The position numbers were made by a program, and so were the translations under genes. From assembly GCF_018531465.1 (NCBI RefSeq), contig NZ_JAHDTF010000015.1, forward strand, positions 124,001 to 188,000: 64,000 bases of DNA. The letters are read 5' to 3'. How positions within the stretch are numbered: the stretch's first letter is position 1; each line of letters starts with the position of its first letter. Under the pieces are notes generated by a model. That model did no database searches, had not been told where the DNA came from, and saw only the letters and a program-made list of their open reading frames with translations. The stretch comes from Sphaerisporangium fuscum (GTDB lineage Bacteria > Actinomycetota > Actinomycetes > Streptosporangiales > Streptosporangiaceae). This document shows positions 1 through 7,029 of this stretch, piece after piece.

Positions 1-1
1 C

Positions 2-634
2 GTGCCCGTCGACGTGGTGTCCAACGGCCTCGACGTCTCCGCGTGGCGGCCCACCGGGGAGCCGCGCGCCGGCGACCCTGACCGGATCCACATCGTGGCC
101 GTGGGGCGCCTCGCCCCGCGCAAGCAGCCGGTGCGGCTGCTCAAGCTCCTGCTGGCGGCGAGACGCCGCGTGCCCCGGCGCGTCGCGATGCGGGCCACCC
201 TGGTCGGGGACGGGCCCGCGCGCGGCTCGATGGAGCGGTTCCTGCGCTCCCACGGCATGGAGGGCTGGGTCTCGCTGCCCGGGCGCTACACGCGCGAGCA
301 GATCCGCGAGCTGCTCGCCTCGGCCGACGTCTTCGTGGCGCCCGCGCCCAGGGAGTCGTTCGGGATCGCGGCCCTGGAGGCGCGGGCTGCCGGGCTGCCG
401 GTGGTGGCCAGGGCGCAGAGCGGGGTCGCCGACTTCGTACGGCCGGGCAAGGAGGGGCTGCTCGGGCGTACCTTCGACGAGCTCGCGGGGTCGGTGGCGC
501 GGCTCGCGCGTGATCACGAGCTACGCGAGCTCATCGCCCTGCACAACAGGGAGACCGAGCTGACCCGCTGCACCTGGCCGGCCGTCCTGGAAGGGTTCGA
601 GCGCTCCTACCGGCTGGCGGCCACCAGGGCTTAG
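2..634 (+). CDS. Glycosyltransferase family 4 protein, 5'-truncated by window edge
   Basis: Transfers a sugar from a nucleotide-sugar donor in the cytoplasm; the acceptor is unknown. What is visible is the C-terminal GT-B Rossmann lobe: 'VAVGRLAPRKQ' opens the domain near residue 32, and the donor-binding E-x7-E motif is present at residues 118-126 ('ESFGIAALE'), followed by 'GLPVV'. This is the normal order for GT4 enzymes. About 210 residues are seen where the family usually has 360-420, so the acceptor-binding N-terminal lobe lies outside the window. The first GTG at base 2 is therefore probably internal. The family call is firm; the substrate is not known. Confidence 0.85.
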   Translation: MPVDVVSNGLDVSAWRPTGEPRAGDPDRIHIVAVGRLAPRKQPVRLLKLLLAARRRVPRRVAMRATLVGDGPARGSMERFLRSHGMEGWVSLPGRYTREQIRELLASADVFVAPAPRESFGIAALEARAAGLPVVARAQSGVADFVRPGKEGLLGRTFDELAGSVARLARDHELRELIALHNRETELTRCTWPAVLEGFERSYRLAATRA

Positions 635-638
635 GCCT

Positions 639-727
639 GTTTTCCGCACGAGCCCGGATCTCCCCGGTCAGACGCTATATGCGGTCCGGCACCGTCAGTG
701 ATCAACCTAGGGCGATGTGCGGAAAAC
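639..727. repeat. 11-bp perfect inverted repeat flanking a 67-nt spacer
   Basis: GTTTTCCGCAC at 639-649 is matched by its exact reverse complement at 717-727. The pair sits between the convergent 3' ends of the glycosyltransferase and the lipoprotein gene. It could act as a bidirectional termination or mRNA 3'-stabilising structure, or be a remnant of a small inserted element. The loop is too long for a classical intrinsic terminator. Confidence 0.35.
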
Positions 728-732
728 GGGGC

Positions 733-1119
733 TCAGGCGCAGGCGGTCCCCAGCTTCGTGGAGGCCGCGGCGGCCTCGTTGGCGGCCTTCTGCAGGTCAC
801 CCGCCGCTGCGCCCGGGTTCTTGGCGTCGACCTTGAGCGAGCCCCACGAGGAGGCCATGTCGCTGAGCGTGCTCTTGAGGTCGCCGTCCGCCTTGCCGGA
901 CAGGTCCTTCAGCTTGGCGCCCAGGTCCGCGCTCGCCTGGTTGAACTTGTCGAAGTCGCCGGCGGTGGACGCCACCTGCGAGCTGTAGTCGCGGAGCGCC
1001 TGTAGGGCGTCGTTGCAGACGGCCTTGTCGCCGCTGCCACCGCAGGCCGCGGCGCTCAGGGAGAGGAACAGGGACGCCGTGGTGACGGCGAGGACGCGGC
1101 GGGAAACGGTGATGCTCAT
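733..1119 (-). CDS. Small putative secreted lipoprotein
   Basis: 128 residues, not assigned to a named family. The N-terminus has basic residues, a hydrophobic stretch ('VTTASLFLSLSAA') and then 'AACGGSG', a plausible though imperfect lipobox with Cys near residue 26. The mature part is Ala/Lys/Asp rich and predicted helical ('ALRDYSSQVASTAGDFDKF', 'LGAKLKDLSGKADGDLKST'), with a second Cys near the N-terminus of the mature chain and one two residues from the end that could form a disulfide. Small helical lipoproteins of this kind are common in actinomycetes and mostly uncharacterised. A strong Shine-Dalgarno (rc of 'cccttcct', 1126-1133) supports the start. Function unknown. Confidence 0.7.
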   Translation of the reverse strand: MSITVSRRVLAVTTASLFLSLSAAACGGSGDKAVCNDALQALRDYSSQVASTAGDFDKFNQASADLGAKLKDLSGKADGDLKSTLSDMASSWGSLKVDAKNPGAAAGDLQKAANEAAAASTKLGTACA

Positions 1120-1287
1120 TATGTGCCCTTCCTAGTGATCTTCGTGGTCGACGAGCTAGGCATCCTAGTGATTCGTCGCGACACAAAAGGTAGGAATGAC
1201 ACCTTGCGGATCGCTTACAACCCGCCTGCACGACGGGGTCGTCCACATCGCCCTGTGTTATCGGGGCAGGTCTTCGAAGCGGAGGCG

Positions 1288-1383
1288 CTAGAAGGGGAGC
1301 ACCCGGCCTGAGGGGCTGCGAAGATCAAGGGGGCTGGGTCGGCGCGGTGGTCTCGGCCGTGGTGTGATGAGAATCCGCTTCAC
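1288..1383 (-). other. 31-codon ORF behind a strong ribosome binding site; possible gene remnant
   Basis: On the minus strand 'AAGGAGACGCAC' directly precedes a GTG at 1383. The frame encodes 31 residues beginning VKRILITPRP and ends at TAG (1288-1290). The basic start resembles the first residues of an actinobacterial signal peptide, but no hydrophobic core follows. In the shifted frame the same DNA reads HTTAETTAPTQPP then stop, which looks like the Thr/Pro-rich tail of an exported protein. One reading is that the body of a secreted-protein gene has been deleted, leaving leader, start and tail. It could also be a leader peptide or chance. Confidence 0.25.
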
Positions 1384-1385
1384 GT

Positions 1386-1530
1386 GCGTCTCCTTAGGTA
1401 CGGGCTCACACTTCCCTCGTCGCTAGTCGGCGGACAGGTCCCTTTCCTCACGGGGCGGTACCGCGGTCGGGCGAGGTGCGTGGACCCGACCTCACCTCCT
1501 GTTTACCCCTTATTGGGCCGCCGCAGACGC
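1386..1530 (-). ncRNA. Candidate structured 5' leader (riboswitch-like), minus strand
   Basis: This part of the 1120-1728 gap has several nested pairings when read on the minus strand. The outer stem is GCGTCT (1525-1530) with AGACGC (1386-1391); its 3' side overlaps the ribosome binding site of the 31-codon ORF. Inside are a 7-bp stem, GGTCGGG/CCCGACC (1465-1471 with 1485-1491), and the self-complementary GCGGTACCGC (1455-1464). A closing stem that can mask a Shine-Dalgarno is a riboswitch-like design. I could not match it to a known class: it shares 'GGTAAACAG' with some ydaO-type c-di-AMP leaders but lacks their conserved 3' core. Nothing else was recognised in the rest of the gap. Confidence 0.3.
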
Positions 1531-1728
1531 TTTCGAGGCCAGTTTCTCCGATCTTGTCGGAGCTTGTAACCCCTAGCGTCCCCCTGGCAGGGCGGCCGCG
1601 CCGCGCGCCGCCGCCGCGTCTGGCATTCGCATAACCGCAGGTTAAGAACGCTGTGTTCCCGGCGAAGCCGCGCTTTGTCCCGCCCGGGTGCCCGTCGGCG
1701 GCCCGGTGCTCCGCCGTCGCCGGCAGGG

Positions 1729-2331
1729 TCACCGCAGGACCAGGTCGAGCAGGACCGAGACGATGGTGGACCCGACCGCCGCCGACAGCAGCCAGAAGCC
1801 CCACCGGATCAGCCGGTACTTGCGATCGACGATGCGGCTCAGCCTGCGGACCTGGTCGGCGACGCCTCGCAGATCGGGCCGCGCGGTCCTGACCAGCGCG
1901 TTCACCAGCGCCTGCACCGAGTCGAGCCGCACCACGTCGCCGTAGTACGCCACGGTCCTCGGATCGCCGATCTCCGAGACGCCCGTGCGGGGATAGACCG
2001 CCCCCGCCAGACACGCCAGCGAGGCCAGCGCCGCCACCGCCCCCGTCCACCAGAGCCACTCCACCGAATCGGCCAGCCTGAACGGTGTCCAGCTGCCCGC
2101 GATCAGCCCGCCGGTCACCGCCCCCAGGCCGACCCCGGCGATGCCGAGGAGCACCTGGGCCTTGGCGTCGGCCTTGTTGACCTCCTCGCGCGTCTCGGCG
2201 AGGAGCCTGGTCGCGTAGGCGTAGGCCGCCGCCTCGGCCTCGGCCCTCGCCTCGGGCCGGGGGATCCTCCCCAGTCGACGTAGCACGCTCAGATCCCGTC
2301 CTCCGCTCAGGTACGTGACTGCCGGGAGCAT
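1729..2331 (-). CDS. Pycsar-effector-like (DUF5706/PycTM type) membrane protein, orphan
   Basis: 200 residues. The cytoplasmic N-terminus leads into the conserved region 'LLAETREEVNKADAKAQVLL', followed by a TM pair (about residues 61-80 and 94-111) joined by 'WTPFRL', then a soluble helical segment ('TVAYYGDVVRLDSVQALV') and a last TM helix at the C-terminus. This arrangement matches the actinobacterial 'Pycsar system effector family' (PF18967). In characterised Pycsar systems PycTM is activated by cCMP or cUMP and disrupts the membrane. No pyrimidine cyclase gene is adjacent. ATG at 2331 lacks an obvious Shine-Dalgarno; GTG at 2286, downstream of GGAGG, is an alternative start. The family match is by pattern recognition. 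Confidence 0.65.
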   Translation of the reverse strand: MLPAVTYLSGGRDLSVLRRLGRIPRPEARAEAEAAAYAYATRLLAETREEVNKADAKAQVLLGIAGVGLGAVTGGLIAGSWTPFRLADSVEWLWWTGAVAALASLACLAGAVYPRTGVSEIGDPRTVAYYGDVVRLDSVQALVNALVRTARPDLRGVADQVRRLSRIVDRKYRLIRWGFWLLSAAVGSTIVSVLLDLVLR

Positions 2332-2409
2332 GCCACGAGCCCCCGACAGGCGTACAGGCAGAAATACCGGTTGGGCGCCACCCCTGGGGTGAGTGAGCGG
2401 CCGGCGGGG

Positions 2410-3291
2410 TCAGCGGGCGAGCAGGTCGATCACCCCCGTCGTCCCCTCGTCGCCGTGGCCGCCGGCGAGGCGGCGCTCCATGAGGGCCATGAAGGGGGTC
2501 AGCAGCTCGGGGCTGACACCCTGCTCCTCGGCGGTGCGGAGCAGGGTGGCGTTGCCCTCCACCATCATCGCGAGGTTGGAGGTCACGCCCCTGGTGTAGT
2601 CGCCGCTCTCCAGCTGCTCGGCGATGCCGTAGGCGTAGCCCGCCATCGCGTTCAGCCACGAGACGAGCAGCGGCGCGAAGTCCTTCGGCGCGATGTCCTC
2701 CTTGCGGATCAACGCGAAGGCGTGCGCGACGCCGGCGAACATCCCGGTCATCGCGCTCAGCAGCGCCACGTCGTGCAGGGCGGCGTGGCCGGCGTCCTCG
2801 CCGACGTAGCGCCGGCCCGCGGGGACGGCGAGGGTGTCCTGGTGGGTGTCGTACGACTCCCGCGACCCACTGTAGAAGATGTACGCGCCGGAGTCCGGGA
2901 CGCCGATCATCGGCGGGACCGCCATGATGCCGCCGTCCAGGAAACGGGCGCCGCGCCCGCGGGCCCACTCGGCCCGGGCCCGGGACTGGGCGGGGGTGCC
3001 GGTGGTCAGGTTGACCAGGTCCTTGCCCGCCAGATCCACCGTCGCCAGGGCCTCCCCGACCGAGGCGTCGTCCAGCAGGCAGACCACGACCAGATCGCTC
3101 GCGGCCACCGCCTCCGCCGCCGTCGCGGCGACCCGCGCCCCCTCGGCGGCGAGCGGCTCGGCGCGGCCGGGGGTGCGGTTCCAGACGGTCAGCCGCCGCC
3201 CGGCGGCCAGCCAGGCGCGCCCGAGCGCCGTTCCCATGGCGCCGAGTCCGAGAAGGGTGAGGTCCGATTTGTCGGAAATGCTGTTCTCCAT
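2410..3291 (-). CDS. NAD(P)-dependent oxidoreductase, imine reductase/6-phosphogluconate dehydrogenase-like
   Basis: 293 residues, probably a cytoplasmic NADPH-dependent reductase. The Rossmann signature 'GLGAMG' is at residues 15-20, and 'VWNRTPGRAE' near residue 36 supplies the Arg/Thr typical of NADPH binding. 'NLTTGTPAQSRARAEWA' and 'FLDGGIMAVPPMIG' fit the beta-hydroxyacid dehydrogenase/imine reductase superfamily. The long C-terminal dimerisation helix begins at 'HAALHDVALLSAMTGMF', where imine reductases place their catalytic Asp or Tyr. Substrate unknown. It is divergent from an HxlR regulator across a 97-bp region with a two-site operator, so redox- or substrate-responsive control is likely. 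Confidence 0.8.
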   Translation of the reverse strand: MENSISDKSDLTLLGLGAMGTALGRAWLAAGRRLTVWNRTPGRAEPLAAEGARVAATAAEAVAASDLVVVCLLDDASVGEALATVDLAGKDLVNLTTGTPAQSRARAEWARGRGARFLDGGIMAVPPMIGVPDSGAYIFYSGSRESYDTHQDTLAVPAGRRYVGEDAGHAALHDVALLSAMTGMFAGVAHAFALIRKEDIAPKDFAPLLVSWLNAMAGYAYGIAEQLESGDYTRGVTSNLAMMVEGNATLLRTAEEQGVSPELLTPFMALMERRLAGGHGDEGTTGVIDLLAR

Positions 3292-3326
3292 GCGGACTAG
3301 GCTTGCGGCGGGCTCCGGAAACGCTC

Positions 3327-3352
3327 AAGTACGCACTTTCAAGTGCGCGCTT
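3327..3352. promoter_or_regulatory. Two tandem near-palindromic operator sites between oxidoreductase and HxlR gene
   Basis: AAGTACGCACTT (3327-3338) and AAGTGCGCGCTT (3341-3352) are two copies of a 12-bp imperfect palindrome spaced 14 bp apart, in the only gap between divergent genes. Dimeric MarR/HxlR-type winged-helix regulators usually bind such sites, so the neighbouring HxlR protein is the natural ligand. Binding here could control both genes. Confidence 0.6.
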
Positions 3353-3388
3353 ACCCGGGGGTTAGCGAGCAGGCAGGAGGGCTGGGCG

Positions 3389-3736
3389 ATGGCGACGGCG
3401 CGGAGGCCGGGGACGCACATCTGCGGCATCGACGCGGCGATGGGGCTGATCGGCGGGAAGTGGAAGGTGCTCATCCTCTGGGCGCTGGACAAGAGGCCAT
3501 GCCGCTTCGGCGAGCTGCGCAGGCTGCTGCCCGGCATCACCGAGAAGGTGCTCGCCTCCCACCTGCGCCAGCTGGAGGACGACGGCATCGTGCACCGCGA
3601 GGTGTACGACGAGGTGCCGCCGCACGTCGAATACTCCCTGACCGCGCTCGGCGCCTCCCTCAACCAGGCCCTGGCCCCGCTCGGGGCCTGGGGGCGCGAG
3701 AACCTCCTCGGCGGGGTGCCGCACGCCCGCGTGTAG
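3389..3736 (+). CDS. HxlR family transcriptional regulator
   Basis: 115 residues, the usual HxlR length. The winged helix-turn-helix covers almost the whole protein: 'CGIDAAMGLIGGKWKVLIL', 'RFGELRRLLPGITEKVLAS', 'HLRQLEDDGIVHREVYDEV' and the wing 'PPHVEYSLTALGASL'. Cys13 lies at the position where redox- or aldehyde-sensing members carry their reactive cysteine. ATG 3389 follows 'AGGAGG' (3375-3380) with 8 nt spacing, which fixes the start; the open frame reaches further upstream but antisense to the neighbour. It is divergent from the imine reductase-like gene, which it probably represses. Confidence 0.85.
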   Translation: MATARRPGTHICGIDAAMGLIGGKWKVLILWALDKRPCRFGELRRLLPGITEKVLASHLRQLEDDGIVHREVYDEVPPHVEYSLTALGASLNQALAPLGAWGRENLLGGVPHARV

Positions 3737-3767
3737 GCGTCCTGGGTAAGGTGCCACCAGGAGTTGA

Positions 3768-3783
3768 TACCAAGCACTTGGTA
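3768..3783. promoter_or_regulatory. Perfect 7-bp-arm palindrome abutting the thiolase-like start (TetR-type operator candidate)
   Basis: TACCAAGCACTTGGTA has perfect 7-bp arms around a 2-bp centre and ends one base before the GTG at 3785. Its form is like operators of TetR-family regulators of acyl-CoA metabolism in actinomycetes. Bound protein would cover the translation start region and block initiation of transcription. No TetR gene is adjacent, so the regulator would act in trans. Confidence 0.5.
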
Positions 3784-3784
3784 G

Positions 3785-5152
3785 GTGGCCGTGGACCCGC
3801 GAACCCCGGTACTGGTCGGAGCCGGCACGGCCGGGCAGCGGTGCGATGACCCGCTGGAGGCTCTCGACGTGCTCGGCCTCATGCGCCGCGCGGCCCTGGC
3901 GGCGGCCCCGCGAGGCCTGCTGGAGCGGGTGGAACTGGTGCTCGTCCCCCAGGGCACATGGCGGTACGCCGACCCCGGCCGCGCACTGTGCCCGGCGGCG
4001 CGCACGGTCGTCGCCCGGATCGGCGTCCTCCAGCAGACCCTGATCACCAGAGCCTGCGCCGGCATCGCGTCCGGCGCCGTGGACGTCGCGCTGGTGGCCG
4101 GAGGAGAGGGACGGCACCGGCGGCTGCGGGCGAAGATCGCCGGCACCGCCCTGCCCGAAGAGGAGGCGGGCCCGGCCCCTGACGAGGTGATGGAGCCGGC
4201 GCGCGACATCGTCGCCCCGCTGGAGACCGAGCGCGGCCTCGTCCTCCCGGTGCAGCAGTACGCCGTGATGGAGACGGCGCTGCGGGCGGCCGAGGGGCTC
4301 TCCCCGGCCGAGCACGAACGGGAACTGGACCGCCTGTGGTCCGGCTTCGAGCGCCTCGCCGCGCACCCCGTTTCCGGCAGGCCCGACATGCTCTCCTACC
4401 CCTACCGCAAGTGGCACTGCTCCCAGTGGAACGTCGACCAGGCGGCGGCCCTGCTGCTCTGCTCGGCGGATGCCGCCGCCTCGCTGGGCATCCCGCGGCA
4501 CGACTGGGTGTTCCCGCTGGCCGCGGCCGAGTCGAACGTCATGGTCCCGGTGACGGCACGGCCGTCCCTGCACCGCTCCCCGGGCTTCGCCGCCGTGGGA
4601 ACGGCCCTCGCCCGGCTCTCCGGCGTCGCGCCCGCCGACGCCGGTCACCTCGACCTGTACAGCTGCTTCCCCTCCGCAGTCCGGATCCAGGCCCGTGAGC
4701 TCGGCCTCACCGGCCGCGACGACCTGACCGTCACCGGCGGGATGCCGTTCGCGGGCGGCCCGCTGAACAACTACGTGCTCCAGGCGACCGCCGAGATGGC
4801 CCGGGTGCTCCGCGAGGACCCCGGCGCCACTGGCCTGGTCACCTCGGTCTCCGGCATGCTCACCAAGCAGGGCGCCGCGCTGTGGTCCACCGGCCCGCCC
4901 GCCGCCGGCTTCCGCTGCGAGGACGTCCCGGCGGACCCGGCGGCGCTCCCGCTCGACCCGGGCCATACGGGCGAGGCGGTCGTCGAGGGCTACACGGTCA
5001 CCTACCAGGGCGAGAGGCCATCCCGAGCCTTCGCCGTCCTGTCCACCCCCACCGCCAGGACCCTGGCCACCTCCACAGAGTCCCTCGACTCCATGACCGA
5101 GGAGGAATGGACCGGCCGCCGCGTCACCGTGAGGGACGGCCGGTTCCGCTGA
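3785..5152 (+). CDS. Thiolase-like acetyl-CoA acetyltransferase family protein
   Basis: 455 residues, the length of actinobacterial type-1 thiolase-like proteins, which carry an extra C-terminal beta domain. The N-terminus 'PRTPVLVGAGTAGQRCDDP' is characteristic. 'TRACAGIASGAVDVALVAGG' is the first core repeat and 'DLYSCFPSAVRIQARELGL' with 'TGGMPFAGGPLNNYVLQATA' the second. The tail 'EAVVEGYTVTYQGERPSRAF' is the add-on domain. The classical thiolase Cys-Gly-Ser-Gly nucleophile motif is absent, so acyl transfer or lipid binding rather than normal thiolysis is possible. Start is GTG 3785 or GTG 3791; both lie beside the palindrome. Single-gene unit by spacing. Confidence 0.7.
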   Translation: MAVDPRTPVLVGAGTAGQRCDDPLEALDVLGLMRRAALAAAPRGLLERVELVLVPQGTWRYADPGRALCPAARTVVARIGVLQQTLITRACAGIASGAVDVALVAGGEGRHRRLRAKIAGTALPEEEAGPAPDEVMEPARDIVAPLETERGLVLPVQQYAVMETALRAAEGLSPAEHERELDRLWSGFERLAAHPVSGRPDMLSYPYRKWHCSQWNVDQAAALLLCSADAAASLGIPRHDWVFPLAAAESNVMVPVTARPSLHRSPGFAAVGTALARLSGVAPADAGHLDLYSCFPSAVRIQARELGLTGRDDLTVTGGMPFAGGPLNNYVLQATAEMARVLREDPGATGLVTSVSGMLTKQGAALWSTGPPAAGFRCEDVPADPAALPLDPGHTGEAVVEGYTVTYQGERPSRAFAVLSTPTARTLATSTESLDSMTEEEWTGRRVTVRDGRFR

Positions 5153-5257
5153 CCGGTGCCCTTCCGCCCCTCCCCGCGCGGGTTCGGTGGACGCCTGCCT
5201 GGTGACCTTGGTGTGGCTAGAGTTCTGATCAGATGGCCCGTATCCCCCGGAGAACGC

Positions 5258-5743
5258 ATGCCGCAAGCCCAGCCCCTGGAGACAGGCGACCCCGCACGCC
5301 TCGGCGCTTACCGGATCACCGGGAGGATCGGCGAGGGCGGGCAGGGGGTCGTCTATCTCGGTGAGGCGGACTCCGGCGGTTTCGTGGCCGCCAAGCTCTT
5401 CCACGCCCGTCTCGGGCAGGATCCCGTCTTCCGCGACGGCTTCATGCGCGAGCTCGACGTCGCCAAGCGCGTGGCCCGCTTCTGCACGGCGCAGGTCCTC
5501 GACTCCGGCATGGAGGGCAACCGGCCGTACATGGTGAGCGAGTACGTCGAAGGGCCGTCGCTGCAGCAGGTGGTGAGCAGTGAGGGGCCGCGCGGGGGCA
5601 GCGCCCTCGAACGCCTCGCCATCGGCACGGCCACCGCGCTGGTCGCCCTGCACGACGCCGGGGTCGTCCACCGCGACACCGTCGCTCCGCCGACATCCGC
5701 GACGTCCCGTCCCGTCCAGCACCACTGCTACACCCGCCGCTGA
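5258..5743 (+). pseudogene. Truncated Ser/Thr protein kinase, C-terminal lobe missing
   Basis: ATG 5258 follows 'CCCGGAGA' and opens a bacterial Hanks-type kinase: 'GRIGEGGQGVVYLGE' (Gly-rich loop), 'VAAKLF' (ATP-binding Lys), 'MVSEYVEGPSLQQVV' (hinge) and 'ALHDAGVVHRD' (catalytic HRD). After HRD the homology stops. Functional members continue with Lys-Pro-x-Asn and DFG, but here 16 unrelated residues lead to a stop after 161 codons. The catalytic loop base, activation loop, TM and sensor regions are gone, so no kinase activity is expected. A deletion fusing the HRD codons to foreign sequence just before the convergent lipoprotein gene is the simplest explanation. Confidence 0.75.
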
Positions 5744-5757
5744 CCATCCGTGGACGA

Positions 5758-6975
5758 TCAGTTCCTGCGGAGGATGAAGGGGGCTTCGTCGTCGCCCTCG
5801 CCGACGGAGCCGACGGACCACAGGGTGGAGGTGCCGGGGACGCGGGCGATGCCGGTGCGGGCGATGTCGTCGGACGTGGGGTACTGCTGATCCTCCGCCT
5901 CGGCGCGGAGCAGCGGGCCGTACGACCGCGTCCACGTGCGGCCGTCGAAGTGCAGGAACAGCGACTGACCCGAATGGTCGGCGTCGACGCCGCTGATCCA
6001 GACGTCGCCGGCCGCGAGAGCCGTGACCCCTTCGAGCCGCCCGCGTGGGATCGGCACCTCCACCCGGGACCACTGACCGCCGTCCCAGTGCAGGACGAGG
6101 GGGGTCTCCGAGCCGTCGGCACGGGCCGAGACGGCGCCCACCGCCCACACGTCCGACGGTGTGATCATCCAGACCCGGCGGAGCACCCCACCCGGGATCT
6201 GCGGTGTCCGGCCGCGTTGCCACGAGCGGATGAGCGGCCCCGAGACGGCCGTGCCGTGCCAGATCATCGGAGTGCCGGAGGCGCCACCCTCGGAGGCGGG
6301 CGCGTCGGTGCCCACCGCCCACACGTGGCCCCGCTTCGCCGTGACGGCGGTGAAGTAGCCGTCGGCGCGCAGGGCGTTGCGGAACTCTTGGCCGGTCCAC
6401 TCGGTGATCACGCCCTGGGTGAGATTCCTGCCCACGAGCCACGCGTGCCCCCCGGTGGCGGCGACGTCGGCGAGCAGGTAGTCCTCCGCGACGCCGTAGG
6501 GGTGGAAGCCGGTCCAGCGGGTGCCGTCGTAATGGGTGGCGAAGGGGCTTTCGCCGTTCCCGACGGCCCACACGTCGTCCGGCCCGCCCGCGCTGACGCC
6601 GACCAGGTGCCAGACGTCCTCGTCGTCGACGGGGACCTCGCTCCACCGCGTGCCGTCCCAGCGTTCGAGGGCCGGCATGCCCTCCTCGTCCTCGGCGCCC
6701 GCCTTGTAGCCGACCGCCCAGGCGTCACGCCCGCCGGTCGCGGCGACGTCGAGCAGGGCGGCGTTCCCGGCCAGCTTCGCGCCCGCCACCGGCCGCCAGT
6801 CGGGTGAGACGGTCGTCCTTCCCGTGGCGGTGGCGCCGGGGACGGCCGGCGTGCTCCCGGGGACGGACGGCGAGGCCGGACGTGCCGTCGGCGTGGCGGC
6901 GTGGCCGCCCCCGGTGCAGCCCGTCACCAGAGCCAGACACGTGATCGCGATGGGCCACCGGCGCTGTTTCCCCAT
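5758..6975 (-). CDS. Secreted lipoprotein with seven 'WAVG' beta-propeller-like repeats
   Basis: 405 residues. The signal peptide ends in the lipobox 'LVTGC' (Cys about residue 20), so the protein is anchored to the outer face of the membrane. A Thr/Pro/Ser-rich linker spans residues 25-60. The rest holds about seven evenly spaced motifs: 'DAWAVGY', 'DVWAVGN', 'HAWLVGR', 'HVWAVGT', 'DVWAVGA', 'DVWISGV' and 'LWSVGS', each followed by Gly-rich turns and 'W-G-Q/R-W' strands. This fits a seven-bladed propeller for ligand or protein binding. No catalytic signature is seen. The minus-strand frame is convergent with the truncated kinase, ending 14 bp from it. Confidence 0.7.
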   Translation of the reverse strand: MGKQRRWPIAITCLALVTGCTGGGHAATPTARPASPSVPGSTPAVPGATATGRTTVSPDWRPVAGAKLAGNAALLDVAATGGRDAWAVGYKAGAEDEEGMPALERWDGTRWSEVPVDDEDVWHLVGVSAGGPDDVWAVGNGESPFATHYDGTRWTGFHPYGVAEDYLLADVAATGGHAWLVGRNLTQGVITEWTGQEFRNALRADGYFTAVTAKRGHVWAVGTDAPASEGGASGTPMIWHGTAVSGPLIRSWQRGRTPQIPGGVLRRVWMITPSDVWAVGAVSARADGSETPLVLHWDGGQWSRVEVPIPRGRLEGVTALAAGDVWISGVDADHSGQSLFLHFDGRTWTRSYGPLLRAEAEDQQYPTSDDIARTGIARVPGTSTLWSVGSVGEGDDEAPFILRRN

Positions 6976-7029
6976 GGAACGGCATGCTTCCAGGAGCGTC
7001 AGGTGGCCGCCACCGATCTGACCCGTCCC

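Noticed and set aside
1386..1530. c-di-AMP (ydaO) riboswitch call
   Set aside because: 'GGTAAACAG' and the placement are suggestive, but the conserved GGGGAACC and GUCAGCUAAC elements are absent, so I only report an unclassified structured leader.
1448..3328. 626-codon minus-strand frame across the Pycsar-like and reductase genes
   Set aside because: Arg-rich shadow in another frame of two well-supported genes; no domain or start signal.
3362..6646. A 1094-codon open frame on the minus strand
   Set aside because: It runs antisense to the HxlR, thiolase-like and kinase genes, and in another frame of the propeller lipoprotein; composition is Arg/Gly/Pro-rich shadow sequence typical of high-GC DNA.
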